Below are positions 36,787 through 45,808 of a stretch of DNA of 64,000 nucleotides, one piece after another. Each line of letters opens with the position of its first letter. Position 1 is the stretch's first letter. The position numbers and the translations under genes were made by a program. Below the pieces are notes generated by a model that saw nothing but the letters and a program-made list of their open reading frames with translations, was not told the origin of the DNA and made no database searches. The DNA comes from Anaerostipes hadrus ATCC 29173 = JCM 17467 (GTDB taxonomy: Bacteria > Bacillota > Clostridia > Lachnospirales > Lachnospiraceae), in the NCBI RefSeq assembly GCF_030296915.1, contig NZ_AP028031.1, positions 2,177,001-2,241,000 of the forward strand. Direction: 5' to 3'.

Positions 36787-37296
36787 CTAGTTGTTCTTTG
36801 GAGCTAAAAACATTGTCATGCTTCTTCCTTCAAACTTTGGTTTCTTATCGATGGTGGCTACATCTTCTAATGCTTTCGCAAAATCATCTAGGATATACTT
36901 GCTTGCATTCACATGAGCAAGTTCTCTTCCTCTGAATCGAAGTGTGACTTTCACTCTCGCACCTTTTGCAAGGAATTTCTTTGCATGATTAATCTTTGTG
37001 TTTAAGTCGTTTGTGTCAATGTTTGGTGACATGCGGACTTCTTTCACATCGATGACTTTCTGTTTCTTCTTTGCCAGCTTTTCTTTTCTTGTCTGCTCGT
37101 ATTTGTACTTACCGTAATCGATAATCTTACAAACCGGTGGTTTTGCCTTTGGTGAGATCTTGACAAGATCTAATCCTGCTTCATCTGCTAACTTCTGTGC
37201 TTCCCTTGCGGACATAACTCCAAGCTGCTCGCCATCATTCGCGATCAGACGTACTTCTTTATCTCTGATCTGTCCGTTAATCATTAAATCGCTAAT
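36787..37296 (-). CDS. infC: Translation initiation factor IF-3, probable ATT start
   Basis: 169 residues from an ATT codon at 37294-37296, seven bases after GGAGG. No ATG or GTG lies at the right distance: the next ATG is 19 bases away and the only upstream ATG overlaps the ribosome site. ISDLMINGQIRDKEVRLI is the standard N-terminus of IF-3. The C-terminal domain shows KEVRMSPNID and LRFRGRELAH. IF-3 rejects non-standard starts, so an AUU start allows it to limit its own synthesis, as known in E. coli. First of infC-rpmI-rplT. Confidence 0.95.
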   Translation of the reverse strand: MSDLMINGQIRDKEVRLIANDGEQLGVMSAREAQKLADEAGLDLVKISPKAKPPVCKIIDYGKYKYEQTRKEKLAKKKQKVIDVKEVRMSPNIDTNDLNTKINHAKKFLAKGARVKVTLRFRGRELAHVNASKYILDDFAKALEDVATIDKKPKFEGRSMTMFLAPKNN

Positions 37297-37317
37297 AATT
37301 ACACCTCCATGATAATT

Positions 37318-37347
37318 AAAAAAGTGGATAGTTATAAGACTATCCAC
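37318..37347 (-). terminator. Transcription attenuator in the infC leader
   Basis: Minus-strand stem GTGGATAGT/ACTATCCAC with a 6-base loop and TTTTTT, some 20 bp before the infC start. An upstream segment with TATCCACT (37434-37441) can pair with the left arm and so act as antiterminator. The arrangement fits the L20-controlled leader known from Bacillus. Confidence 0.8.
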
Positions 37348-37481
37348 ATAAAATTCAAGCATGATCACGAAATATCATATTCTTAAATATTAACCCAAGT
37401 CACTTCCTAATCTATCATATGTGCTAAGGTGAGAGTGGATACTCTTCTTTGTTGTTTCTGTTGTTCTTCACAACTTTTGAC

Positions 37482-37511
37482 ATTATATCATGCTTTCATT
37501 TTTATTGTCAA
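37482..37511 (-). promoter_or_regulatory. Promoter of infC-rpmI-rplT
   Basis: Minus-strand TTGACA (37506-37511), 18-bp spacer, TATAAT (37482-37487); it gives a leader of about 180 nt. Confidence 0.85.
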
Positions 37512-37528
37512 GTATTTTTCTTATCTTT

Positions 37529-38464
37529 TTATTTTTCTACATTGAATGTCACTTTGTTATTCAACGCTTTATAAAATGTCAGCTGATATCTCTGGGCATC
37601 CGCTAATACATCATAATCTTCACCAGTTTCAATGATCTTGAAATTAATGATGTTCGCCTTTCTCGCACTGTCTTTGCTCACTGCTACACCATTACGTTCG
37701 TCTGCAAATCCTTTGACATTCGCCAGCATATTAAATTCTGTTTTGATGCTATCCACTTTATAAGAATATTGTTTTCCTGTTTGACTTGTAAAATAGATTG
37801 TGACGGATCCCCAGTTTGGATTAAATGTAAATGTTGTCTTGCTTCCAGATGTTTCACTGCATACATCATCAAATCCATCATATACAAAAACATCAACATC
37901 TTTTGTGCAGATCTTTCCTGATCTTGCAGCGGTAGAAATCTGAATTCTGCTGTATCCGCCTTTTTTAGCTGTCACTTTTCCTTTGCTGTTAACCACTGCT
38001 ACCTGTGGATTACTGCTCTTATAAGTCAGAGTTTTTGATGCCATCTGTTTTCCTCCAGGTAAAGCTGTTGCTTTGATCTGGTCAGTGTTTCCTGTCTTGT
38101 AGAAATTGATCGTCTGTGCAGATGAAAGTTTGATCCCTGTCGCTGCTTTTCTTACATATACAGTGATCTTCTTTGTTTTCACTCCAGAAGCTTTCATTGT
38201 GATCTTGGCAGTTCCGTATTTCTTTCCTTTGATCACACCCTTTTTATTTACTGTCGCTACAGATTTTTTGGATGTCTTATATGTGATCTTTTTCTTTTTC
38301 CCAACTGTTTTTGCATTTAATTTTAAAGTTTTTCCAACAAAAACCGTTGCCTTGCTTCCTGTTGATGTTTTGATATATGCTTTTTTGGCAGCTTTCGCAT
38401 TTGTTGGCATGATCATGCAGGAAACTGCAAGCAACATCAGCATCGTCATTATCTTTTTCTTCAT
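37529..38464 (-). CDS. Secreted BIG2 Ig-like domain protein
   Basis: 311 residues from ATG 38462-38464; the longer frame has no ribosome site. A signal peptide ends near residue 25 (NAKAAKK). Two bacterial Ig-like (BIG2) modules are seen: one with KKSVATVNKKGVIKGKKYGTAKITMKA, another with NPQVAVVNSKGKVTAKKGGYSRI. The last third is strand-rich and not recognised. It is a surface or wall-associated protein without a visible sortase motif. It follows the other BIG2 gene after a terminator; ordering suggests gene duplication and divergence. Confidence 0.85.
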   Translation of the reverse strand: MKKKIMTMLMLLAVSCMIMPTNAKAAKKAYIKTSTGSKATVFVGKTLKLNAKTVGKKKKITYKTSKKSVATVNKKGVIKGKKYGTAKITMKASGVKTKKITVYVRKAATGIKLSSAQTINFYKTGNTDQIKATALPGGKQMASKTLTYKSSNPQVAVVNSKGKVTAKKGGYSRIQISTAARSGKICTKDVDVFVYDGFDDVCSETSGSKTTFTFNPNWGSVTIYFTSQTGKQYSYKVDSIKTEFNMLANVKGFADERNGVAVSKDSARKANIINFKIIETGEDYDVLADAQRYQLTFYKALNNKVTFNVEK

Positions 38465-38501
38465 GTTCCTGATCCTTCTTAAATAGAAAATTCTTTTATA
38501 G

Positions 38502-38536
38502 AAAAAGAATCCTGGAGGAAAGCTCCTCCAAGATTC
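38502..38536 (-). terminator. Terminator after the first BIG2 gene
   Basis: Stem of 13 bp with one mismatch (38507-38519 with 38524-38536) followed by TTTTT on the minus strand, between the two BIG2 genes. Confidence 0.85.
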
Positions 38537-38556
38537 CTTTATCACTCAGCAATTGA

Positions 38557-39777
38557 TTATTTTGCTACATACTGTGTAATTGTTAAATCTTTTGCTTTGT
38601 CTGCTGGTAATTTTACTGTGTATTTACCATCTTTTGCTGTTGCAGAAGCAATAACTTTTCCAGCTGCATCTTTTACTACGATGTTTGTAGCGTTTTTGTC
38701 GCTTGTTACAACGTATTTAGCACTTGTAGCTGTTACTGTACCGTCTTTTGCTACTGTAACTTTGATGTTGTGGTTCTGACCTTTTTCAGATTTTGCTGCA
38801 ACAGCGTATTCTGTATCAGATACTTTTGTAACTGTTGCTGTGTATGTTCCATCATAGTTAGATGTACCTTTGATCGTAGCTGTCTTTGTAGCACCTTTAC
38901 CATTAGCTGATAATACACCTAATGTAAAGTTTTCTTTGCTTTCCCATGCTTTGAATCCAGCTGCTGGATCAGCAATATATCCTAATGCTTCTTTAACCTG
39001 TGCTGCAGAGATCTCAACTGTCTGTTTTCCACGAGTTAAAACGTATTTTTCAGCATTAGCAACTAATCCTGTATATTCAGCTGTGTTATCTTTTACAACT
39101 GGTTTTACAGTTTCAGGTGTTACAACTTTTGCAGGTGTTGGAGCTGCTTTTACTGTTACTGTAAATTTAGCTTTCTTACCTTTTGCATCTTTACATGTTG
39201 CTGTAATTGTTACCTTACCAGCTTTTTTTGCAGTTACTTTACCTTTAGAAGTTACTGTAGCTACTTTCTTGTTGCTAGATTTGAATGTTACAGCTTTTGT
39301 AGAAGCTTTCTTTGGTGAGTAAGTTGGGTGAAGAGTGAATTTCTTTCCAGCTGTTACTGTTTTCTTTGTCCCCTCTTTGAATTTTAAAGTTTTAACAACT
39401 TTACCAACTGTAACCTTTGTTGTAGCCTTTGCTTTTTTGTTGTTTTTAGCAATTGCTGTGATCGTTACTGTACCTTTTTTCTTTGCACGGATGATACCAT
39501 TCTTAGAAATAGTAGCAATCTTTTTGTTGCTTGTTTTGTACTTTAACTTATAAGTTTTAGCACTTTTTGGTGAGAATTTCAGGCGTGTCTTTGCATTCAT
39601 CCAGTGTCCTGGTGCACTGATCACATACCCTTTCTTCTTAAAAGATAATTTCTTTACCTTTTTTGTTGCTGCACTAACATTAGCTGTTTTTGGTGCTTCT
39701 ATTACTGCGACAAGTCCGAAAGCCATAACTGCGGATAATCCACAAGCTGCTGCTTTCTTGATGATTTTGTTACTCAT
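38557..39777 (-). CDS. Secreted BIG2 Ig-like domain protein
   Basis: 406 residues. Signal peptide up to about residue 37 (VSAATKK). Three parts follow: two BIG2 modules (NKKIATISKNGIIRAKKKGTVTITA and NKKVATVTSKGKVTAKKAGKVTITA) and a Thr/Ala/Lys-rich C-terminal region with short strands. Lys-rich with biased codons, it was probably made by internal duplication. It lies 17 bp after the tyrosine-kinase gene, with AAGGAGG before its start, and is likely transcribed with the capsule-regulation trio. Confidence 0.87.
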   Translation of the reverse strand: MSNKIIKKAAACGLSAVMAFGLVAVIEAPKTANVSAATKKVKKLSFKKKGYVISAPGHWMNAKTRLKFSPKSAKTYKLKYKTSNKKIATISKNGIIRAKKKGTVTITAIAKNNKKAKATTKVTVGKVVKTLKFKEGTKKTVTAGKKFTLHPTYSPKKASTKAVTFKSSNKKVATVTSKGKVTAKKAGKVTITATCKDAKGKKAKFTVTVKAAPTPAKVVTPETVKPVVKDNTAEYTGLVANAEKYVLTRGKQTVEISAAQVKEALGYIADPAAGFKAWESKENFTLGVLSANGKGATKTATIKGTSNYDGTYTATVTKVSDTEYAVAAKSEKGQNHNIKVTVAKDGTVTATSAKYVVTSDKNATNIVVKDAAGKVIASATAKDGKYTVKLPADKAKDLTITQYVAK

Positions 39778-39794
39778 ACTTACATTCCTCCTTA

Positions 39795-40511
39795 TTAAGT
39801 ATTTTGGTGATTTTTTTCCGTATCTGACTCACCGTAATATGAATATGAATATTTATACTCATAATTACCATAAGCACCGATACGCTCATCAACTTTATTT
39901 AATACAGCCCCAAAAATACGAACCTCGCCCCTCTTCAACTGCTTGATGACATCTTGAACAATCTTACGTTTGATCACTCCCTGCTCGATCACGATGACTG
40001 CTCCATCTGTATATTTACCGATGATCACAGCATCAATGACAATACCTAGCGGTGGTGTATCAATGATCACATAATCAAACATATCCCTAACTTTCTCAAT
40101 GAATTGTTCAAACTGTTCAGAATCCAGAATGCTTGTTGGATCTGGTGACAGCGGACCAGCTACTGTAATACAAAGTCCCTCAACTTCTGTCTCATAGATG
40201 ATATCTTCCACTTCTGCCTGTCCTGTCAGATAATGGCTTAATCCTTTATCAATTCCCTGTATATGATATCTGGCTACCATTACTGATTTTCTTAAGTCAG
40301 CATCCACCATCAGTATCTTCTTTCCACTTTCTGCAAGTGTTCTTGAAAGGCTCAGAGAAACAGAACTCTTTCCTTCGTTCAGAACACTGCTTGTCATTGT
40401 GATCACTTTAATATCTTTTCCGCAGAAGGCTAAGTTCGTCTTTAGCTGGTTTAGTCCTTCTACCATACGATAATCGTTGATCTCTGGAAGATCCATTACT
40501 AATTTCTTCAT
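39795..40511 (-). CDS. Bacterial tyrosine kinase (CpsD/CapB-like)
   Basis: 238 residues. BY-kinase P-loop region: VLNEGKSSVSLSLS (Walker A), VDADLRKS (Walker A'), VIIDTPPLG (Walker B). The C-terminus carries a tyrosine cluster (YGNYEYKYSYSYYGES), the autophosphorylation tail. It normally controls polysaccharide chain length with the co-polymerase encoded immediately upstream (1 bp gap). No glycosyltransferase or Wzx/Wzy gene is in the neighbourhood. Confidence 0.93.
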   Translation of the reverse strand: MKKLVMDLPEINDYRMVEGLNQLKTNLAFCGKDIKVITMTSSVLNEGKSSVSLSLSRTLAESGKKILMVDADLRKSVMVARYHIQGIDKGLSHYLTGQAEVEDIIYETEVEGLCITVAGPLSPDPTSILDSEQFEQFIEKVRDMFDYVIIDTPPLGIVIDAVIIGKYTDGAVIVIEQGVIKRKIVQDVIKQLKRGEVRIFGAVLNKVDERIGAYGNYEYKYSYSYYGESDTEKNHQNT

Positions 40512-40512
40512 C

Positions 40513-41235
40513 TTATTCCCTCGCCCTCTTTACTTTCTTTGTTCGCTTTGTAGTTCCCTTTACCAAAGGTAATTGCGCTAAAGTATTAATTCCAAGATAT
40601 TTCTCAATATCTTCTTCTTTCAGAATCGTATCGTTCATCAGATACTGAATCACAATGGCTGCTGCCATCAATATAAATCCAAGAACTGCTCCGATCAATA
40701 CATTCTTCTTAAGACTTGGGCTGTCTGGTTTGTCTGCCTTATATGCCTTTTCGATGATCGTTGGTGATTTCACGTCCATCTTCTCTGCAACTGTCTTCGC
40801 TGTTACTTCTGCAAGATCCTGTGTGATGCTCTGTGCAAGTGCTGCATCCTTATCTGTTATCGTAATCTGCATGATACGTGTATCAGATGGATTCTCCACC
40901 GTGATCTTATTCTCTAATTCTTTATAATCCATATCAAGCTTCAGATCTGCAATCACCTGTTCAAGGACTGGTCTTGTCTTAACAATTACCATATAATCCT
41001 GTGTTAACTGAGTACCCATTGTAAGATCTGTAAGCTGTGAAAATCCACCCTTCGAAACAACATAAAGCTGTGCTGTAGAAGAATAGATCGGTGTCATCGC
41101 AAACTTCGTGATCAATCCTGATGCACCTGCAAAGACGATTGCTGTCAACAAAATCCAAACGATCTTCTTCTTCAATGCCAAAAACATTTCCCTTAAATCA
41201 ATCTCGATCTCATCATCATTCTCTAACTCGTACAT
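40513..41235 (-). CDS. Wzz/CpsC-type polysaccharide co-polymerase
   Basis: 240 residues. Two membrane helices (about 27-50 and 185-208) enclose an extracytoplasmic coiled region; TPIYSSTAQLYV is the Wzz motif, and a proline-rich KADKPDSPSLKK stretch precedes the second helix. It partners the BY-kinase in setting polysaccharide chain length and activating the kinase. Middle gene of the trio. Confidence 0.92.
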   Translation of the reverse strand: MYELENDDEIEIDLREMFLALKKKIVWILLTAIVFAGASGLITKFAMTPIYSSTAQLYVVSKGGFSQLTDLTMGTQLTQDYMVIVKTRPVLEQVIADLKLDMDYKELENKITVENPSDTRIMQITITDKDAALAQSITQDLAEVTAKTVAEKMDVKSPTIIEKAYKADKPDSPSLKKNVLIGAVLGFILMAAAIVIQYLMNDTILKEEDIEKYLGINTLAQLPLVKGTTKRTKKVKRARE

Positions 41236-41258
41236 AGATGTTTTTATCCTTTCTTTAA

Positions 41259-41969
41259 TTAAATACTTTTCCCCTCAAGCATTCTCCTTGGATTCTCATA
41301 AAGAATCTGGTCCGCATGCTTCTTCCGTACAACTTCTGCTGCCGGTTTCATATTTGGTCTTCTTGTCCGGAAATCGTGACAATCCGTTCCAAGGAAATGA
41401 ACCAGTCCTTCTTTCATAAGTTTCTTACAAAAAGATGCTCGTTTATCAAAAATTCCTCCGATCAGACTTTCCGCATTTATCTGAATATATGCACCTGTTT
41501 CGATCAGTTCGACAATCTTGTCTACATGTCCGAAAACTGCTTTGTATCGCTCTACATGCGCAAGGATCGGAATATATCCTGCATATACAAAATCCTGAAC
41601 CGCACGATATATATGCGAATAGGCATCTGATGTTGCAAACTCTACTAAAACATAACGAGTCCCATTCATCGTCAATGCTTTCCCTTGTTTCAGATCTGAA
41701 ACTGTCCCTTGCTGATAATATAATTCGCTCCCAAGGTATAGCTGAATCTCTGGATAATACTTGTATGCCTTCTCTCTGATCGCCTCAAACTTCTCTCTCA
41801 ATACTTCTGTATCCGGATATCCAAACTTCGGACCGTAATGCGGAGTCAGTATTACCTGATCCACGCCTTGTTCCCGTTCTTCATCCAACAGTCCCATTGA
41901 ATCATTGATGTCCTTTGCTCCATCATCAACTCCATATAATATATGTGTATGAATATCTATCAACGCCAT
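41259..41969 (-). CDS. PHP-type tyrosine phosphatase (CpsB/CapC-like)
   Basis: 236 residues. PHP metal ligands: DIHTHILYGVDDGAKD at the start, LTPHYGP, HVERY and GTDCHDFRTRRPNM. It dephosphorylates the BY-kinase tail. First gene of phosphatase, co-polymerase, kinase; its product completes the phosphorylation cycle. Confidence 0.92.
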   Translation of the reverse strand: MALIDIHTHILYGVDDGAKDINDSMGLLDEEREQGVDQVILTPHYGPKFGYPDTEVLREKFEAIREKAYKYYPEIQLYLGSELYYQQGTVSDLKQGKALTMNGTRYVLVEFATSDAYSHIYRAVQDFVYAGYIPILAHVERYKAVFGHVDKIVELIETGAYIQINAESLIGGIFDKRASFCKKLMKEGLVHFLGTDCHDFRTRRPNMKPAAEVVRKKHADQILYENPRRMLEGKSI

Positions 41970-42026
41970 AACAATCTCTTTTCTAAGTCTGATATTTATA
42001 TTATTTTTGATAACTTAAGAAATATA

Positions 42027-42055
42027 CTAATATAATATATCACCTTTATTCTCAA
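42027..42055 (-). promoter_or_regulatory. Promoter of the capsule-regulation operon
   Basis: Minus-strand TTGAGA (42050-42055), 17-bp spacer, TATTAG (42027-42032), 58 bp before the phosphatase start. Confidence 0.6.
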
Positions 42056-42062
42056 GTTACAA

Positions 42063-42084
42063 TGCTTTTTCTTACCAAAAAGCA
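42063..42084. terminator. AT-rich hairpin after prfC
   Basis: Perfect 8-bp stem TGCTTTTT/AAAAAGCA, 13 bp after the prfC stop; no T-run follows, so termination is uncertain. Confidence 0.35.
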
Positions 42085-42096
42085 ATACAATTTATA

Positions 42097-43692
42097 CTAT
42101 TCTTTGCTGAACTCAACTAACTCTAATCCCTCATTACGATCAAGTACAAACTGGATTCCCCATTCATTCTTAAATAACAACAGTGGATTTCCTCGCATAT
42201 CTTTGACTTTCTTAACTTCAGATACACCACGTAATTTGTTCATATCCGTGTTGCGGTCTTTGATCCAGCGGATTGCCTGATATGGCAATGGTTCTAAACG
42301 GATCTCGCAGTTGTATTCATTTTCCAGACGGTATTTTAAGACATCAAACTGAAGTGTTCCTACAACTCCGACGATGATCTCTGCAAATCCTGCTTCATGT
42401 TCCTGGAAGATCTGGATAGCACCTTCCTGTGCGATCTGTTCTACACCTTTCACAAACTGCTTACGCTTCATAGAATCTAACTGGATGACTCTTGCAAAAT
42501 GTTCTGGTGCGAACGTTGGGATTCCTTCATATTCAAAGTCATCTTTTGGAAGGCAGACAGTGTCTCCGATAGAGAAGATTCCCGGGTCAAATACTCCGAT
42601 GATATCTCCTGCATACGCCTCTTCTACGATCTTACGTTCCTGTGCCATGATCTGCTGTGGCTGGGAAAGCCTCATCTTTTTCTTACTCTGTACATGTTTT
42701 ACTTCCATGTTCGCTTCGAATTTACCGGAACAGATTCTCATAAATGCAATTCTGTCACGGTGGTTTTTGTTCATATTTGCCTGAATCTTAAAGACAAACG
42801 CTGAAAAACCATTTTCCACAGGATCTACTTCTTCTCCCTTGGATGTTCTTGCAAGTGGTCTGTTTGTCATCTTCAGGAAATGCTCTAAGAATGGTTCTAC
42901 ACCAAAGTTTGTAAGTGCTGATCCAAAGAATACTGGAGATAGTTTTCCCTGATGTACTTTCTCCATATCAAGATCTGCTGCCGCACCATCTAACAATTCA
43001 ATTTCTTCCATCAGATTCTCATAGAAATCTTCTCCGATCAGATCTACTGCATTATCATCATCTGCTGAAATGATCGTTTCTTTTGCTTCTTTTGCACCAC
43101 CTGTGGAGACTGCCTCGAATCGTAAGATATTTCTTGATGCACGCTCGTATACACCCTTAAATTCTTTTCCACATCCGATCGGCCAGTTGATCGGACATGT
43201 CTCGATCCCTAAGACTTTCTCGATATCGTCTAACAGATCGAAAGTATCCTTAGCTTCACGGTCCATCTTATTGATAAATGTAAAGATCGGGATATGTCTC
43301 ATAACACAGACCTTAAATAACTTGATCGTCTGTGGTTCGACACCCTTGGAAGCATCGATCACCATGACGGCACAATCCGCTGCCATCAGTGTACGATACG
43401 TATCTTCTGAGAAATCCTCATGTCCTGGTGTATCAAGGATATTGATACATTTTCCTTCATATTCAAACTGTAATACAGAAGAAGTGACAGAGATACCTCT
43501 TTCTTTTTCAATCTCCATCCAGTCAGATACTGCATGTTTGGAGTTTGCCTTTCCTTTCACAGACCCCGCTGTATTGATTGCTCCTCCATATAAAAGGAAC
43601 TTCTCAGTCAACGTTGTCTTACCGGCATCCGGATGAGAAATGATCGCAAAGGTTCTTCTGCGGCCGATCTCCTGCTCAATACTGTTTGCCAT
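42097..43692 (-). CDS. prfC: Peptide chain release factor 3
   Basis: 531 residues. GTPase G1 SHPDAGKTT, switch region ERGISVTSS, G3 DTPGHEDF, G4 NKMD. Domain II and the C-terminal domain with GFAEIIVGVVGTLQFDVL match RF3 rather than EF-G. It removes RF1/RF2 from the ribosome after termination. Monocistronic. Confidence 0.97.
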   Translation of the reverse strand: MANSIEQEIGRRRTFAIISHPDAGKTTLTEKFLLYGGAINTAGSVKGKANSKHAVSDWMEIEKERGISVTSSVLQFEYEGKCINILDTPGHEDFSEDTYRTLMAADCAVMVIDASKGVEPQTIKLFKVCVMRHIPIFTFINKMDREAKDTFDLLDDIEKVLGIETCPINWPIGCGKEFKGVYERASRNILRFEAVSTGGAKEAKETIISADDDNAVDLIGEDFYENLMEEIELLDGAAADLDMEKVHQGKLSPVFFGSALTNFGVEPFLEHFLKMTNRPLARTSKGEEVDPVENGFSAFVFKIQANMNKNHRDRIAFMRICSGKFEANMEVKHVQSKKKMRLSQPQQIMAQERKIVEEAYAGDIIGVFDPGIFSIGDTVCLPKDDFEYEGIPTFAPEHFARVIQLDSMKRKQFVKGVEQIAQEGAIQIFQEHEAGFAEIIVGVVGTLQFDVLKYRLENEYNCEIRLEPLPYQAIRWIKDRNTDMNKLRGVSEVKKVKDMRGNPLLLFKNEWGIQFVLDRNEGLELVEFSKE

Positions 43693-43835
43693 AATCTTTT
43701 TCCTCTTTTCTATTTTTATCTATTATTTTACATTTCTACGCATACTTAGTCATATTATCACACCACTTCTTAAATTTCTACTGATTCTTTATAAAAAATA
43801 TGCTTTTAACTATTGCTTTTCCCAAGAAACACAAG

Positions 43836-43864
43836 TGTTTTTCGATGTTAATTCGTGGTATAAT
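43836..43864 (+). promoter_or_regulatory. Extended -10 promoter of aldose epimerase gene
   Basis: TGGTATAAT is an extended -10 (TATAAT at 43859-43864), with a poor -35, 31 bp before the start. Confidence 0.55.
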
Positions 43865-43894
43865 GATTCTATATTAAATCTAGGAGGATATCTC

Positions 43895-44779
43895 ATGAGC
43901 AATACAATCTTACGCAATGAAAATGTATCTGTCACTTTAAAATCTCTTGGTGGGGAACTGACTTCTATCAAAGATGCTTCTGGTACGGAATATCTCTGGC
44001 AGGGAAACCCTGACTTCTGGAGCGGACAGGCACCTGTCTTATTTCCGATCGTTGGATGTTTAAGAAATGGAACTGCAACCATCGGTAATTCTAAGACTTG
44101 TTCTTTTGGCCGTCATGGTCTTGCAAGAAAATTAGAATTTACTTTGGTTTCTTCTTCTGAAACTTGTGCTGTTTATTCTTTGAAAGCGGATGATTCTACA
44201 AAAGAACAGTATCCTTATGATTTTGAACTCCAGATGATCTATGAATTAACGGATCATGGAGTGAAAGTCAGTCATAAGGTGATCAATCATGGGGACATCG
44301 TTATGCCTTACTGTATTGGCGGTCATCCTGCATTTAACTGTCCAGTGTATGAAGGGGAGAATTTTGAAGATTATATCGTGGAATTTGAACAACCGGAAAC
44401 TGCTGCCTGTGCACAGCTTACAGATGATGGTTTGATCAATAACAACGATCGTATTCCTGTTCTTGATCATGAAACTGTGATCCCTGTAAAACATTCTTTA
44501 TTTTACAAGGATGCTTTGATCTTTGATCAGTTGAAATCACGCACGGTTGCATTAAAACATAAGGAAAGCGGTCATGGTATCTTAGTTACTTTCCCTGATT
44601 TTGATTATCTGGGTGTATGGTCTAGTGCAAATGATGGACCTTTTGTTGCTTTGGAACCTTGGAGTGGAACTTCTACCTGCAGTGATGAGGATGATGTGTT
44701 TGAACATAAAAGAGGGGTGCGATTCTTGGAGTCTGGAGAACATGAAACTTTGAGTTTTGTGATTGAGATTTTGATTTGA
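43895..44779 (+). CDS. Aldose 1-epimerase family protein
   Basis: 294 residues from ATG 43895, with TAGGAGG upstream; the open frame extends to 43640 but without a site. LacX-like mutarotase: EYLWQGNPDFWSGQAPVLFPIVG, GRHGLARK with the catalytic His, and IGGHPAFNCP with the second His. C-terminal ALEPWSGTSTCSDEDD. It interconverts alpha and beta anomers of an aldose, or acts on a sugar phosphate. A paralogue is convergent downstream and belongs to the galactitol operon. Confidence 0.9.
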   Translation: MSNTILRNENVSVTLKSLGGELTSIKDASGTEYLWQGNPDFWSGQAPVLFPIVGCLRNGTATIGNSKTCSFGRHGLARKLEFTLVSSSETCAVYSLKADDSTKEQYPYDFELQMIYELTDHGVKVSHKVINHGDIVMPYCIGGHPAFNCPVYEGENFEDYIVEFEQPETAACAQLTDDGLINNNDRIPVLDHETVIPVKHSLFYKDALIFDQLKSRTVALKHKESGHGILVTFPDFDYLGVWSSANDGPFVALEPWSGTSTCSDEDDVFEHKRGVRFLESGEHETLSFVIEILI

Positions 44780-44801
44780 ATGTAGTTGATTAATAATTGC
44801 A

Positions 44802-44905
44802 AAAAAGCAGCAACATCACCAACCTATGTAGAATCTTGGAATTTATTGTATATGGATTTAATGAGGTTTTTCTACTAAGATTATGCGATATTGCTGTTTT
44901 TTATT
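44802..44905. terminator. Long hairpin between convergent epimerase genes
   Basis: AAAAAAGCAGCAACATC on the left pairs with GATATTGCTGTTTTTT on the right over a loop of about 70 bases; A-run and T-run on both sides suit bidirectional termination. Confidence 0.65.
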
Positions 44906-44907
44906 TT

Positions 44908-45789
44908 CTATAATATATTGATGTGAAATTCGTATTCTTTCACTTCCCCTGCCTGTGCATACTGGATATTTCGTTTTTCTTCGAATTTATCACCTTCATC
45001 GCTGCAGGTTGAGAGTCCGATCCATGGTTCCAGCGCTACGAAATCTGCTTCTTTGGCTGTTGACCATAGGATCAGATATGGGAACTGGTTAAAGTCTATG
45101 CGGATTCCTTTGTTATGTTTTTTACTCTTTAATGTGACTGCTCTGGATTTCAGCTGGTCTAAGATGACTGCGTCTACGGAGAACAAATCATGTTTTAATG
45201 GTAATGTGTCTGTGTCTTTTAAGAATTCGCTTCTGTGTTCCATGTCGATCAGTCCAGTTTCTGTGACTGGAGTTGGAACGGTGCAGGTTTCTTTTTGCTC
45301 AAAAACTAATTCGTAGTCTTCGTAACTTTCCTCTTTATAGAGTGGGCAGTGGAATCCTGGGTGTCCTCCGATCTGAAATGGCATGATTTCTTTGTCTTTA
45401 TTTTCAATAATATATCTGGTTGTGATCTTCTTACCTTCCAGGATATAGTTGATTCCCAGTTTGAATTCATATGGATACTGAGCAAGCATTTCTTCGTTGC
45501 TTTCAATCTCGAATAAGATGCTGTTTTCTGTCTGCTCAACACACTTGAATTCTTTTTTTCTTACGACACCATGTCTTGGCATGTTTGTCTGTTTTCTATT
45601 TCCAATCTGTGCTTTATCATCTCTGATGCTTCCACAAATTGGAAATAGAACTGGTGCCTGTCCGGACCAGTACTCTGGATTTCCTTCCCAGAGGTATTCC
45701 ACTCCATCATTGTCTTTGATGGAATGAAGTGTTGCTCCCTTGGATTCGAAGACCACGGTGAGTTTTTTATTTTTTAATGTATATTCCAT
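44908..45789 (-). CDS. Aldose 1-epimerase family protein (galactitol operon)
   Basis: 293 residues, same family as the gene at 43895-44779: EYLWEGNPEYWSGQAPVLFPICG, MPRHGVVRK, IGGHPGFHCP, and the end ALEPWIGLSTCSDEGD. It is the last gene of the gat operon, 19 bp after the PfkB-family kinase gene. The likely role is anomer conversion of galactose-type sugars or of tagatose/galactose phosphates entering the pathway; the substrate is inference. Confidence 0.88.
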   Translation of the reverse strand: MEYTLKNKKLTVVFESKGATLHSIKDNDGVEYLWEGNPEYWSGQAPVLFPICGSIRDDKAQIGNRKQTNMPRHGVVRKKEFKCVEQTENSILFEIESNEEMLAQYPYEFKLGINYILEGKKITTRYIIENKDKEIMPFQIGGHPGFHCPLYKEESYEDYELVFEQKETCTVPTPVTETGLIDMEHRSEFLKDTDTLPLKHDLFSVDAVILDQLKSRAVTLKSKKHNKGIRIDFNQFPYLILWSTAKEADFVALEPWIGLSTCSDEGDKFEEKRNIQYAQAGEVKEYEFHINIL

Positions 45790-45808
45790 ATTGATCTTCC
45801 CCTGTAAA

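Noticed and set aside
43640-43894. N-terminal membrane extension of the first epimerase
   Set aside because: The open frame is AT-rich spacer; TAGGAGG and the conserved protein start support ATG 43895.
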